Of a stretch of 64,000 nt of DNA, positions 38,360 to 48,735 are shown one piece after another. The stretch is taken from NCBI GenBank assembly GCA_037349105.1, contig JAYJMM010000069.1, forward strand, positions 248,001 to 312,000, in the 5' to 3' direction. Both the position numbers and the translations under genes were made by a program. The notes below the pieces were generated by a model. It made no database searches and had not been told where the DNA came from. It saw only the letters and a program-made list of their open reading frames with translations. Source of the DNA: Limnomonas spitsbergensis. Lineage: Eukaryota; Chlorophyta; Chlorophyceae; Chlamydomonadales. Within the stretch, counting starts at the first letter, position 1, and each line of letters starts with the position of its first letter.

Positions 38360-38887
38360 ATGTCTCGAACAGTTCGGAAAGCTAAATACACGATAATCAT
38401 GGCGATCGGAACTGAGGGTGTCATTCACTACCATATCCTAAAAGGCAGTTGTCGAAAGGTCGACTTCATCCATTTCATCAATGACCTCCTTATCGGGGCT
38501 GTCCAAGGGAAAACGCTCGTCATGGATAATATTACGTTTCACCACTCAGCTGAAACGCTGGATGCAACGAAGCGAAAGGGATGCTCGATTTACAGACCCT
38601 ACTCTCCGCGGTATAATGCAAAGTGCAGCGATGCTGATTTCCAGACCGCAGTCGACGATGACTACTTGCATGCAATCATCGTTTCGAATCCCTATTTCGG
38701 AAAGTTCGACAAACGGTTGATAGTTACAAGACCGACCCGTCGCTGTTTCGCCGGTACGATGGATGAGCCCGAGCGTTGTTCCACTTTACAACGTCGGGGT
38801 ATCATAGCGGTATGGAGCACATGGACTACGATACCGGAGGCAAATATTCCGCTCCGGAATCAGGTAAGGTACAAGAGTTCCTTCTGA
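38360..38887 (+). pseudogene. DDE transposase fragment, IS630/Tc1-mariner type
   Basis: The reading contains IMAIGTEGVIHYHI, LVMDNITFHHS and YRPYSPRYNA. This is the order of a DDE_3 core: a strand with a hydrophobic run, the second catalytic Asp in MDN, then the PYSP motif normally followed by the last acidic residue in NPIE. The first catalytic Asp region is absent and the residue after YSPRYN is not the expected acid, so the enzyme would be inactive. The frame overlaps the end of the 57-bp repeat reading by about 25 bp in another frame, so a fusion is unlikely. No terminal inverted repeats were found. Confidence 0.6.
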
Positions 38888-39135
38888 TGCAATTCCTCGT
38901 GACAAGAAGCGCTGTCCCCCATGGGTCATGCTGAGTGACACAGCCATCATCGTGTATGTAATGCGGGTGTCGTGAAAAACAAAAACGAATGGTGTGAATC
39001 GAGACAATGGTGGTCGTGAATGTCGTCTTCCTTGGGGCTTGTTGTATATTCCTATCCATGATCAGTCATCTGTGATCCTGCCTAGAAAAGGTCTGGATGC
39101 CCTTGAGGTAGGTGTTGGTTGGACTGGTGGCCGTA
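38888..39135. other. Left flank of the CACTA element; no gene seen
   Basis: Unique sequence without an exon chain. It ends with GTAGGG, whose last three bases are the target site. Confidence 0.5.
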
Positions 39136-39138
39136 GGG

Positions 39139-39320
39139 CACTACTACTCAAACCCCCTGTTTTGGTAGGTAGGTGGTGTCAAAACTGGTAGGTTTTCCTA
39201 CCGATTTCAGCCAACTTACCAAAAATTAGGGCTATGATTCCCCGACCTACCAGAATTGGCTTGCACCTACCATTTCTTGCCTAGTCCCCTACCAAAGATC
39301 TCAAAACCTGCCATTTATTG
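39139..39320. repeat. Left terminal inverted repeat and subterminal motif cluster
   Basis: The 31-bp terminus is followed by at least eight GGTAGG, CCTACC or close variants in both orientations up to about 39320, for example ACTGGTAGGTTTTCCTACCG. Clustering at the element end suggests transposase binding sites. Confidence 0.9.
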
Positions 39321-39609
39321 TCCAGCCCCTACAAAAATGCCAAGTGAGCCAAGTTGAAACAAATGGGGCAAACAATTAGCAAACAATCCAGTCAATCGAC
39401 ATGATGTCCCTCATTTAACTTTTTAGCAATCCTTGTTTTATAAGGGAGGCAAAGCCACACTCGTAGGGTGGAGGTTCATTGGACAAAGGACATGGTGTTT
39501 TAGGGGATGGAGGGAATGATGAAAGTAAGGAAATGGGGAGTGGGGGCTATAGAAGGGGAATTAAAGAGTTAAACCAAAATCTGTAGAGCAAGTGGGCCAC
39601 TAGGGCCCA

Positions 39610-42020
39610 TCTATAGCATTTGGGGGGAGGGGAGACTCCTGGCGGAGGAGGTCAGAGTGCGCTGGTGAGAGGGGGGCTTGGTGGCGGAGGAGGTCAGAGT
39701 GCGATGGGGAGAGGGGGGCTTGGTGACGGAGGAGGTCGGAGTGCGCTGAGGAGACGGGGGCTTGGTGGCGGAGGAGGTCGGAGTGCGCTGGGGGGAGGGG
39801 GGGCTGGAGGCAGAGGAGGTCAGAGTGTGTTGGGGGGAGGGGGACTGGTGGCGGAGGACGTTGGAGTGCGCGGGGGGGGAGGGGGGGCTCGTGGCGGGGG
39901 ACGTTGGAGTGCGCTGGGGGAGGGGGGGCTGGTGGCGGAGTAGGTCGGAGTGCGCTGGGGGGAGTGGGGGCTGTTTAGGAGACAGGAGTGCGATGGGGGA
40001 GGGGGGGCTGGTGGCGGAGGAGGTCGGAGTGCGCAGGGGGGAGGGGGGACTGGTGGCGGAGGAGGTCAAGAGTGCGCTGGGGGGAGAGGGGCTTGGTGAT
40101 TGAGGGGGTTGGAGTGCGCTGGGGGAGGGGGGTTGGTTGCGGAGGAGGTCGGAGTGCGCTGGGGAGAGGGGGGCTTGGTGGTGGAGGAGGTCAGACTGCG
40201 CTGGTAGGAGGGGGGCCTGGTTGCGGGGAGGTTGGAGTGCGCTGGGGGAGGGGGGGCTGGTGGCGGAGGAGGTCGGAGTGCGCTGGGGAGAGGGGGGCTT
40301 GTTGGCGGAGGAGGTCGGAGTGCGCTGAGGAGAGGGGGGCTTGGTGGCGGAGGAGACAGGAATGCGCTGGGTAGAGGGGGGCTTAGTGGCAGAGGAGGTC
40401 AGAGTGCGCTGAGGGGAGAGGGGACTGGAGGCAGAGGAGGTCAGAGTGTGTTGGGGGGAGGGGGACTGGTGGCGGAGGAGGTCAGAGTGTGTTGGGGGGA
40501 GGGGGACTGGTGGCGGAGGAGGTCAGAGTGCGCTGGGGGCAGGGGGGGCTGGTGGCGGAGGAGGTCAGAGTGCGCTGGCGGGAGGGGGGGCCTGGTGGCG
40601 GAGGAGGTCAGAGTGCGCTGGGGGGAGGGTGGGCTGGTGGCGGAGGAGGTCGGAGTGCGCTGGGGGGAGGGGGGGCTGGAGGCAGAGGAGGTCAGAGTGT
40701 GTTGGGGGGAGGGGGACTGGTGGCAGAGGAGGTCAGTGTGTGTTGGGGGGAGGGGAGCTGGTGGCGGAGGAGGTCGGAGTGCGCTGGGGAGAGGGGGGCT
40801 TGGTGGTGGAGGAGGTCAGACTGCGCTGGTAGGAGGGGGGCTTGGTTGCGGGGAGGTTGGAGTGCGTTGGGGGAGGGGGGGCTGGTGGCGGAGGAGGTCG
40901 GAGTGCGCTGGGGAGAGGGGGGCTTGTTGGCGGAGGAGGTCAGAGTGCGATGGGGGGAGGGGGGCTTGGTGACGGAGGAGGTCGGAGTGCGCTGAGGAGA
41001 GGGGGGCTTGGTGGCGGAGGAGACATGAATGCGCTGGGTAGAGGGGGGCTTAGTGGCGGAGGAGGTCAGAGTGCGCTGAGGGGAGGGGGGATTGGAGGCG
41101 GAGGAGGTCAGAGTGTGTTGGGGGGAGGGGGACTGGTGGCGGAGGAGGTCAGAGTGTGTTGGGGGGAGGGGGACTGGTGGCGGAGGAGGTTAAAGTGCGC
41201 TGGGGGCAGGGGGGCTGGTGGCGGAGGAGGTCTGAGTGCGCTGGGGGGAGGGTGGGCTGGTGGCGGAGGAGGTCGGAGTGCGCTGGGGGGAGGGGGGGCT
41301 GGAGGCAGAGGAGGTCAGAGTGTGTTGGGGGGAGGGGGACTGGTGGCGGAGGAGGTCAGAGTGTGTTGGGGGGAGGGGAGCTGGTGGCGGAGGAGGTCGG
41401 AGTGCGCTGGGGGGAGAGGGGGGCTTGGTGGTGGAGGAGGTCAGACTGCGCTGGTAGGAGGGGGGCTTGGTTGCGGGGAGGTTGGAGTGCGCTGGGGGAG
41501 GGGGGGCTGGTGGCGGAGGAGGTCGGAGTGCGCTGGGGAGAGGGGGGCTTGTTGGCGGAGGAGGTCAGAGTGCGATGGGGGGAGGGGGGCTTGGTGACGG
41601 AGGAGGTCGGAGTGCGCTGAGGAGAGGGGGGCTTGGTGGCGGAGGAGACAGGAATGCGCTGGGTAGAGGGGGGCTTAGTGGCGGAGGAGGTCAGAGTGCG
41701 CTGAGGGGAGGGGGGACTGGAGGCGGAGGAGGTCAGAGTGTGTTGGGGGGAGGGGGACTGGTGGCGAGGAGGTCAGAGTGTGTTGGGGGGAGGGGGACTG
41801 GTGGCGGAGGAGGTCAGAGTGCGCTGGGGGCAGGGGGGGCTGGTGGCGGAGGAGGTCAGAGTGCGCTGGCGGGAGGGGGGGCCTGGTGGCGGAGGAGGTC
41901 AGAGTGCGCTGGGGGGAGGGTGGGCTGGTGGCGGAGGAGGTCGGAGTGCGCTGGGGGGAGGGGGGGCTGGAGGCAGAGGAGGTCAGAGTGTGTTGGGGGG
42001 ATGGGGACTGGTGGCGGAGG
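39610..42020 (+). repeat. G-rich minisatellite, unit about 42 bp, with higher-order copies
   Basis: About 57 units contain the box GGCGGAGGAGGTCAGAGTGC followed by a G-rich run and CTGGT. The plus strand is repeatedly G5 or longer, giving strong G-quadruplex potential. Longer blocks recur, for example from about 40232, 40842 and 41467 (offsets about 610 and 625 bp). Open Gly/Arg/Glu-rich frames are artefacts of the repeat. The same family occurs in the opposite orientation at 50771-51990. Confidence 0.95.
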
Positions 42021-43531
42021 GATGCATGCAAGGGTACAAACATGCATGGACTGCATGCATGAAGGGAACAAGCAAGGTTGCATGCAAGCAGAGTGCAAAC
42101 CCTAAAATGCGTGGCGTGTCATGGTAAGGTATGTATGTCACCATACTGAGGAGGCTGATGTGATTTAAATAACTCCAGGAGGTAGAAGGTTGTGGGAGCT
42201 TGGAAGAAAGAAGTTTGCATTCAAGATCATCAAGTCATCACTCATCATGTCATGACTCTCATGAGAAATAAACGTGTTGGGAACGGCCCGTACAATACGG
42301 TATTGACAAATGCATATGTCATGTGCCTGCCAGTGAGGCATATGCAGATCGTGAACATACGGTGGCTTGGTCGTTGAAGAGAAGAGGTCCACATCTAATG
42401 ATCAAAACATGAGCCCAGATTATTGGCGGTCGGGCATGCGCTGTGATGCACATATGACAAGGCACCGTTCGTATACATGACCCGCCTCAATACATTCCAA
42501 CACTTAGCTTCAGAGTATGTCCACCATCCAGCGGAATGCCTGCGTTCTATCAGGGGTTTTATCAATAATGAAAAATGTGGGACAGGCACCACACAAAAGG
42601 TTCAAATAGAGCTTGGAATTAGAGCGGCATGGTGACGATCAGGGGCGACGAAAGTTCAAATATTTTCGACTTAGTGAAAACCAGTTCGGCATGCCCTTAT
42701 GCCGTACATTTTATCACCGGCATGGGCAAACGCGCAGTGGTTCGTCATGAATGGACAGCTTGGGCGCTTGCAATGAAAGCATTCGTTTTATACGCATACG
42801 CACACTTCGTCTTTCATGAAGTTTGACGAGCGCTGGTCGATTATTGCCAGCGTCTTTGACTTGCCATGAACGCGAAAAGCCTATACCCAGTTGCCCCCGA
42901 ATTGCGCTTTTACTGCATCATGCGATTGTAGATCCCATTCGCTGACGCTAACACTGTGCTTCCTTCTTCGCTGCCGTTTCCCGATACTGGTATCTTGTCT
43001 GCCTTCGACTGCCTTTTAGCATGTATCCCTTACAACTTGGTAAGTGGATTACTTGACAATATGATGGATCATGAATAGTGATCTGCTTGAGAACGAGAAA
43101 ACCATGGAGCATGCCTGCCAAGGAGCATGCATGCCCTAAAAATCGTAATATGAAGCATGCCTAACGTATCGTGCATGAAGCGTACATGCTATTAAGTATG
43201 CTTGCCATGGCTTTGTGCCTGTTAACCATGCAACATGGTGGCCACAAGCGTAAGCGTACCTGACTAACTGCCATGTAACGCCAACCATGAGACAAGCACG
43301 CCATGACAACGCACGAACGTGTCATGTGGCGTGCTTGTCTACCATGTAGGGTGCCTGTTTAAATGTACCTGCCCTTCAACTTGCCTGCCTGCTATACCGA
43401 CGTGCCGACATTTTATGCTTACGGTTGAAAACCTCATTGCTAACAACGGCCGCCTCAACAAGGGCCCGCCTAAAAGCATGTCTTTCCTCACCGGTGCTCC
43501 CCTCGGTGACCCCCCCCTGGCCTGCCCGCAG
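42021..43531. other. CACTA interior; CATGC-rich stretches, no gene seen
   Basis: 42022-42095 and 43085-43330 are rich in CATGCATGC, GCATGCC and CCATG words. No exon chain or transposase motif is visible, though an upstream exon for the gene at 43532 may lie near 43400-43500. Confidence 0.4.
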
Positions 43532-44110
43532 CTCCAGCTGGCTGGCTGGGGCAAGCATCATGTGTCAAGGGACTGCTTCAGCCTGGAGTGCTTGTTTTCC
43601 CGGTGGAAGAGAGCTACGACCTGCCGGGACAGCTAGTGTTCATTGGCATCGGCAAGGTTGCAACACTTGTGGTAAGTTTTCCTCATGACCTGCACTGCCT
43701 TGCTGACCCCTACCCATGAACTGCCATCATGCCTTACCCTTGAACTGCCTCCTGCCCTGCCTACTGATGTCCACTACCCCAGTGCCTGACTTGCTGACCC
43801 CTTCCGTTGTTTGAAGATGGTTTCTGGGTGCCCTTCCCGCCTACCCGTATTTCATGAGCCCGTATTCCATGCATTGCTCGGCAGCCATGCTTTAAATCAA
43901 GTGTTAATTTCCCAATCGCAGGCGTGGTGCACCCCCAAAACCTGGAGCAGCTTGGTCACCTTGGGCTATGACGAGATCCAGCCCCCTCAGGGGCTGGCCC
44001 AGAAGGACATTGATGAAGTGTCAAGGGAGCTGCAAGGGGTGTTGCGCCAATGGCAGTTTTGTCTTAGGCAGATTGTTCTTGAATTTGATCAATACACGTA
44101 TGACAAGTGA
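43532..44110 (+). CDS. Two-exon gene remnant inside the CACTA element
   Basis: Exon 43532-43671 lies between the acceptor CTGCCCGCAG and the donor GTG|GTAAGT. Exon 43922-44110 follows AATCGCAG and ends AAG-TGA. Phases agree (0/0). The first exon reads KGLLQPGVLVFPVEESYDLP and then a short beta-like run, faintly recalling the TNP1/En-Spm domain in which a Gly-rich element precedes valine-rich strands. The second ends with an amphipathic helix containing QKDIDEVSRELQGVLRQ. The 5' end is missing or lies further upstream. It may be an accessory CACTA protein (TnpA-like) or a captured host fragment. Function is unknown. Confidence 0.45.
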
Positions 44111-44289
44111 ATGCTTGATATGGTCCGACAATGGTCGCTTATTTATGATTTATTCGTTTCCTTTGCCATGCATTTCCTTGCTTGCTAGCAAGCATTCTGT
44201 CTTATATTCTGACATTATTATGGAGCACTTTCTTGAATGAGTAGTTGATGACTGGAGGATTGAACACCTGAGGACCTCAAAGACCAAAT

Positions 44290-44473
44290 GTCAAATACTG
44301 GTTTAATTATTCTACCAGCATATATTTCGTGGCCGTTGATATTGATCTAATTATTCTACCGGTATAGATCTCCTGGCCGTCAAATATTGATTTAATGTTT
44401 CAACCGGTATAGATTCCACTGCTGTCAAATATTGATTTAATTTCTATAATCTACCGGTATAGATCTCCCGGCA
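44290..44473. repeat. 45-bp tandem repeat, four copies
   Basis: Units start GTCAAATATTGATTTAATT and contain CTACCGGTATAGATC, with the palindrome TACCGGTA in three of them. Lengths are 45, 44, 45 and 49 bp. The repeat lies inside the CACTA element. Confidence 0.85.
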
Positions 44474-44639
44474 ATTGTTTCATTGCCAATTGATTCCTCC
44501 AGCAAGCGATGAGCAAACCAGTTTATTGAAATAGCCAGCACATCATTAGTCAGCCCCACCTACATAGGGGGGTACAGCAAGCCGATCCCAATTAATACCA
44601 AAAGGAGCGCAATGAATCGGCCTAGTCTGGGCAACGCCT

Positions 44640-45007
44640 GGTGGACCAATCATGCTAATTGGAAGGTAAATATGGTAGCGACATTAGAGGAATCGGTAGG
44701 CCAATCTGAGCAACAAATGGTCGACCAAATGATGATAATTGGTAGGTAAATATGGTAGCGACAGTACGGCAATCGGTAGGCCAACCAGGGCAAAAATGGT
44801 AGCCAAGGAGTATCTATTTCGGTAGGTTCTGGGCCTACCGAAATTTAAACCTACCAGAATGCAAATCGGTAGGTGTCGCGTTTTCGGCCGATTTTAACCT
44901 ACCAATTCACCTACCATAATCATTTTAGGGGCCTTGTCCAAATGATGCATTTGCCTTGAAACTGGTAGGTTTTCTGCCTACCAAAACAGGGGGTTTGAGT
45001 AGTAGTG
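44640..45007. repeat. Right subterminal motif cluster and terminal inverted repeat
   Basis: GGTAGG and CCTACC words recur many times before the 31-bp terminus at 44977-45007. A longer direct repeat with the core GGTAAATATGGTAGCGACA occurs twice (about 44664 and 44745). Symmetry with the left end supports the boundary call. Confidence 0.88.
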
Positions 45008-45018
45008 GGGTGTCCAAA

Positions 45019-46520
45019 CTAGTTGACTGCCGGTGTGCCATATTGTCGGCGCCTCTCTGTTTTTTTCATTTCCGGGGTTGTGGTGTAAGGGTGGGTGGTG
45101 TTAGATAGGGCGGTGTTAGGGTGGGTGGTGGTAAATAGGGTGCGTGGTGTTGGGGTGGGTAATGTTAGGGGTGGTGGTGTGATGTTGGGAGGGTATGCTG
45201 GGGTTTGGGGTAGTGACAATGTCGCTGGGGTTTGGGGTGGTGACAATGTCGATGGGGTTAGAATCCTCTTAAGATCTGTCTCGAAGTTGAGGCACGTGTT
45301 TCCGATGCATATTTTCGCAGCACCTCCCTTGACATTCAGAGGACCATATACATTAGTACGACCGTCGTCTCCCTTGATGGACATCAGGTTCCGCCCGTCG
45401 CTGTTCTGAAAGACGAAGCCATGTCCTTCTCAGTTGCCGGTGCTGAAGCGCACCGAATGGTGCCCGATGTCGCCGTCGGCCACGGGGCCACCGTTGATAC
45501 TTTTCCCACCGTTTTGACTCGTTTCGCCCATCCAGATCCCGAAGCGTTTGTCGTTCGTGTTCCATAAGTTGATTCCCTGCTTCGAGCCATCGCTGACTCC
45601 CTCGTTGATGTTCAGTGGCCCAGCTATTTTCACGCTGGCTGATGGCCCCCAACCCATGTCCCTGCCCATGGTAATCTCGTTAGTCCCTCCTTGGTATTGC
45701 AACAAACTTGCAAGCCGCGTGCCACTGTCGTGCACTGCGATTTCTGTATTGCTCGCCGCCTCCATCATCAGCCCTGCGGTGTTGTTGGTCCAGTTCTTGT
45801 GTCCTCCGAAGTCTTTCGACACGTCTCCGATCGTGAGAGAGCCCGGGGCCATGAAGCCCTTCACGCTTGCGAATCCGTTCTTCGACATATCCACGGTCCC
45901 GTCCTTCTTGACAGTCAGACCTCGATTACCCTGATTGTACACCGAGAAATCACGCGCCCCATGGGAGTCAGAGCAGACGGACGGACTTCCTCACATCTTC
46001 TCCCAATAGATCCAAGCAGTTGAATTCAAATTGAGTCCAAGGGATCAAACATTGCCAAACGCCGACTTACTTGCATTGCGTACTCCGGCACGTCCTCAAC
46101 TGAATCGATCGTCGCATCGCTTGCATCCCAATACATCAGCAGTTCGGACAAGAAATCAAAGATATTCAACGAACAGTCGTCGTCTTGGTTGCTGGACCGC
46201 GCCAACGAACGCGCGTCACGCGGTACACCTTTCTCCTGCGCGCCGGTGGACATCGACTGGGCGCCGCGCCCCGCATCGGGGGGAAAGCGATCGGCATCGG
46301 CGTTCGAAAGTGTGGCTTCGGTAGCCCTGGGTTGGAACGTGAGGTCCATGTATTGCGCGCATCCGACTGTGCTGAACACGTACGTGCCCGCGGCTCTCGA
46401 CGCACAGGGATTTGTGATGCACGCATTCGGGCATCGGCCAGATGCGAAGTATCGAGGGAGAGGCACTACGCTGCCAACTTCACATGCATGACACAACCAA
46501 AAGAACTCTGCTCTCATCAT
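45019..46520 (-). pseudogene. Giant-virus-like structural protein gene, interrupted by TGA
   Basis: The minus-strand reading from 45930 to about 45250 has the style of repetitive structural or fibre-like proteins of algal nucleocytoplasmic large DNA viruses: NTEIAVHDSGTRLASLL, EITMGRDMGWG, GHGFVFQNSDG and the terminal KICIGNTCLN box. A TGA at 45430-45432 splits otherwise continuous coding; after it the frame continues through a Pro/Thr-rich tail to TAG. Upstream, a Cys-rich open segment (46520-46072) ends at the donor CAA|GTAAGT and can join in phase 0 to the acceptor ACAATCAG|GGT at 45930, implying a 141-bp intron. Viral origin is inference from family resemblance. The intron would indicate residence in a host genome. 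The stop suggests decay. No promoter was identified. Confidence 0.6.
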
Positions 46521-47021
46521 GACGGAATCAATTCGTTTGGCGACGTTGCTGAGCCCGGGCCACTATGTCCCCACCATGTTCATACATGCACATACTAGGT
46601 GAGCACCATGTGATCACCGCGTGCACATATGCACCCACTAGGTACTGATTCAGTGCTCACTAGTTCAACTATGTACCCCCTATGTACCGCACATGCACGA
46701 ACATATGCCACCATATGTTTACCATGTACATTACATAGGTCGTCACATGCGCCGGACATGTACCGACACATTGTACATGCAGAAATCGCGTTCCGCGTTG
46801 TAAAAACGCGTCTTACTGACGCACTTCCAAAAATATGTTCACGAAACAATATCGATTACTGCACACTTCAAATATATTTCTCGAAATAGTATCGATATCG
46901 CATAAACATATTAGATCGGAAATGATGAAGTCATACAGAGACTGACTGTACCGCTAACAAAAAGCTGTGATGGGTAACAAAAGTTGTGATGGGTAACAAA
47001 AGCTTTAAATGGAGCATGAAA
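46521..47021. other. Intergenic; CATATG/ACATG-rich and an 18-bp direct repeat
   Basis: 46570-46790 is dense in ACATGC, CATATG and GTACAT words without clear periodicity. TGTGATGGGTAACAAAAG occurs in tandem variants at about 46968-47003. No gene is seen. Confidence 0.5.
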
Positions 47022-47107
47022 AAACACCATAACTTTCTATACCCTTTTTGTCAGACTACGGGCCAGTAGTCTGACAAAAAAATGTATAAAAAAGTTATGA
47101 TGTTTTC
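47022..47107. repeat. Foldback: arms of about 40 bp around a 6-bp loop
   Basis: The centre is perfect: GTCAGACTAC (47051-47060), loop GGGCCA, GTAGTCTGAC (47067-47076). Imperfect pairing extends outward through T/A runs to CCATAACTTT and AAAGTTATGA. This could form a long hairpin or mark two abutted element ends. Confidence 0.85.
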
Positions 47108-47570
47108 GACCATATCTTCCACTCGAGCCCAAGCGGTAGAGCAGGCTCTCGCTCACGCCTTGCCGGCGGTCCCCACCGTTGGAGTTGGAGGGGAGAGCGC
47201 ATGGGCAGTTCCACAAAGTGTATGTAGAGCCCAACAACCAGCATGCTACCACATAAAGGATTATCCGAGTGGTGGGTAGGTGGAATGGGATGCAAACCGC
47301 TACATGGCCACAACGTGATAGAGTCCGTCATAACCTTTGGGACTAAGGCAATGGGCTGCAAAGATCCATTGGTGATGATCACATCCGTTGTGTGCATCAT
47401 CGATGAGGGTGTTTGGACCCTTCTTCTGCGTGAACCCTTTGAGGGATTCATCAAACCCTTCATGTTATCATCCGAATGTAGATGTTTGGTGACATGGATG
47501 CAAACAACTACATGTCCAGTCATCCCCTCAGGCGACATGCCCATGCTCATCAAGCCCGGAATGGCGGCCA
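47108..47570. other. Intergenic; weak tRNA-like box
   Basis: AGCCCAAGCGGTAGAGC near 47128 resembles a polymerase III A box, but the expected B box is not convincing and no cloverleaf closes. A 158-codon minus-strand frame covers the region without recognisable domains. I do not call a gene. Confidence 0.3.
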
Positions 47571-47760
47571 TGCGGTTGGATCCGCTAATGCTGACATATC
47601 TAACATTGTTGATGGATCTGCTACTGTTGTTGTATCTGCCATTGTCATTGGATATGCTGTTTACATATCTGCTCTATCTGGATCTGATCTATCTGCTATT
47701 TTTATTGCTGTCAGATCTGCCAGCGTTATATTTTCATGTGGTGTTGGATCTGCTGTAGTT
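47571..47760. repeat. Degenerate GGATCTGCT repeat
   Basis: Variants of GGATCTGCTATT recur about every 12-18 bp, giving a hydrophobic low-complexity translation. Period and coding status are unclear. Confidence 0.5.
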
Positions 47761-47849
47761 GCATAGTGTGTCGCACCTTGAGATCCGCTCCTTCCCGGTT
47801 GTGTTATACAACTATGACATATGGCTAGCCTTTGTAGAACTTACCTGGA

Positions 47850-48235
47850 TCAATGCTTAACGCTCGGCCACATGTGGCCGGTAGGGAATGACTAAGCCAA
47901 ATTTCACCTAACACGGCTTCGACGACCATGGTGCATCCATCTTCCTATGTTAGAGGGGGCAGGAACATGGAACCCGGCAATCTAGATTGGGAGACAGAGA
48001 AGTTCGATTTAAGCAGATTCGATACATCAACCTTTGAATATAGCTGTCACCATCTTTGTACCACTGGACTATCCCACCATAAAATGGAGTTGGTTTAGAA
48101 CAATGCATACCGGTTGGGCCATGATGAACGCTCGGTCACATAGGGCCGGTAGGGAATGACTAAGCTCAATTCCAGCTTCCAAGCACAAGTAGGACCATGG
48201 TGCATCCATACTGTCCTCCCATGCGAGGGGGGCAT
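47850..48235. repeat. Two diverged direct repeats, offset about 267 bp
   Basis: AACGCTCGGCCACATGTGGC near 47859 matches AACGCTCGGTCACATAGGGC near 48127. Both continue with CCGGTAGGGAATGACTAAG and, after a variable stretch, CCATGGTGCATCCAT and a G-rich box. They are old copies of an unidentified interspersed repeat. Confidence 0.75.
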
Positions 48236-48735
48236 GATGTAACACCTCAATGAAAAATAAACCAATGGCTCGCATGCAAGTTTTCTTATGCAATGCCCTG
48301 GTCTTCGTATGCCTTCAACCCACATCAAGAACACATGTTGGCCTTGTCTAGTATCTTGCTTTATCCAACAAACCCTACATTTCACGAACCAATTATGATA
48401 ATATAAAAAATGTCACAAAGTAGCATAGCGATGATTAAATATTTGTTTACTTTGTTAAAAAGGATTGATGAGTTTGAGTGCTCATCATTCCTTTTGAACG
48501 AAACGAGGAAAGTAAGTAAATATGCATTACCGGTAGCTAAAACAAATGAAAACATGTTGAAATTGCCACTTGATTCATTCATCAAACATCAGGAACGTCA
48601 CACCAAAAGTGCATGCACAAAACCATGTCGGTTATGTTCGAAATATAACGTCAAGGGCATGTTTGATTGAGTGGGCTAAGCCGGCATCGAAATAAAATAC
48701 ATATATACGAAACAAAACAAAGCTTACTCGGCTCT
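48236..48735. other. Intergenic, AT-rich, no supported gene
   Basis: 48400-48670 is AT-rich with an 86-codon plus-strand frame lacking recognisable features. It lies downstream of the kinase stop and could be its 3' region. Confidence 0.4.

Larger units (their letters stand above)
39139..45007. mobile_element. CACTA (En/Spm-type) DNA transposon with intact ends
   Basis: The ends form a perfect 31-bp inverted repeat beginning CACTACTACTCAAACCCCCT (39139-39169 and 44977-45007). They are flanked by the 3-bp duplication GGG (39136-39138 and 45008-45010). A CACTA terminus with a 3-bp duplication defines this superfamily. Dense GGTAGG and CCTACC words next to both ends match the subterminal repeats that bind CACTA transposase. 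The 5.87-kb interior holds a G-rich minisatellite (39610-42020), two spliceable exons (43532-44110) and a 45-bp repeat, but no TNP2-like transposase, so it is probably non-autonomous. It inserted just downstream of the virus-like gene's 3' end. Confidence 0.95.

Noticed and set aside
39620..42127. Long Gly/Arg/Glu-rich and Ser/Pro-rich open frames
   Set aside because: Produced by a 42-bp minisatellite open in several frames on both strands; no start context, domain or splice chain.
45060..45260. Telomere-like GTTAGGG words
   Set aside because: They are irregular, interspersed with GGTGGTG, and fit a Pro/Thr-rich coding tail on the minus strand.
47119..47200. Possible tRNA or tRNA-derived SINE
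   Set aside because: An A-box-like word is present but no proper B box, anticodon stem or acceptor stem could be closed.
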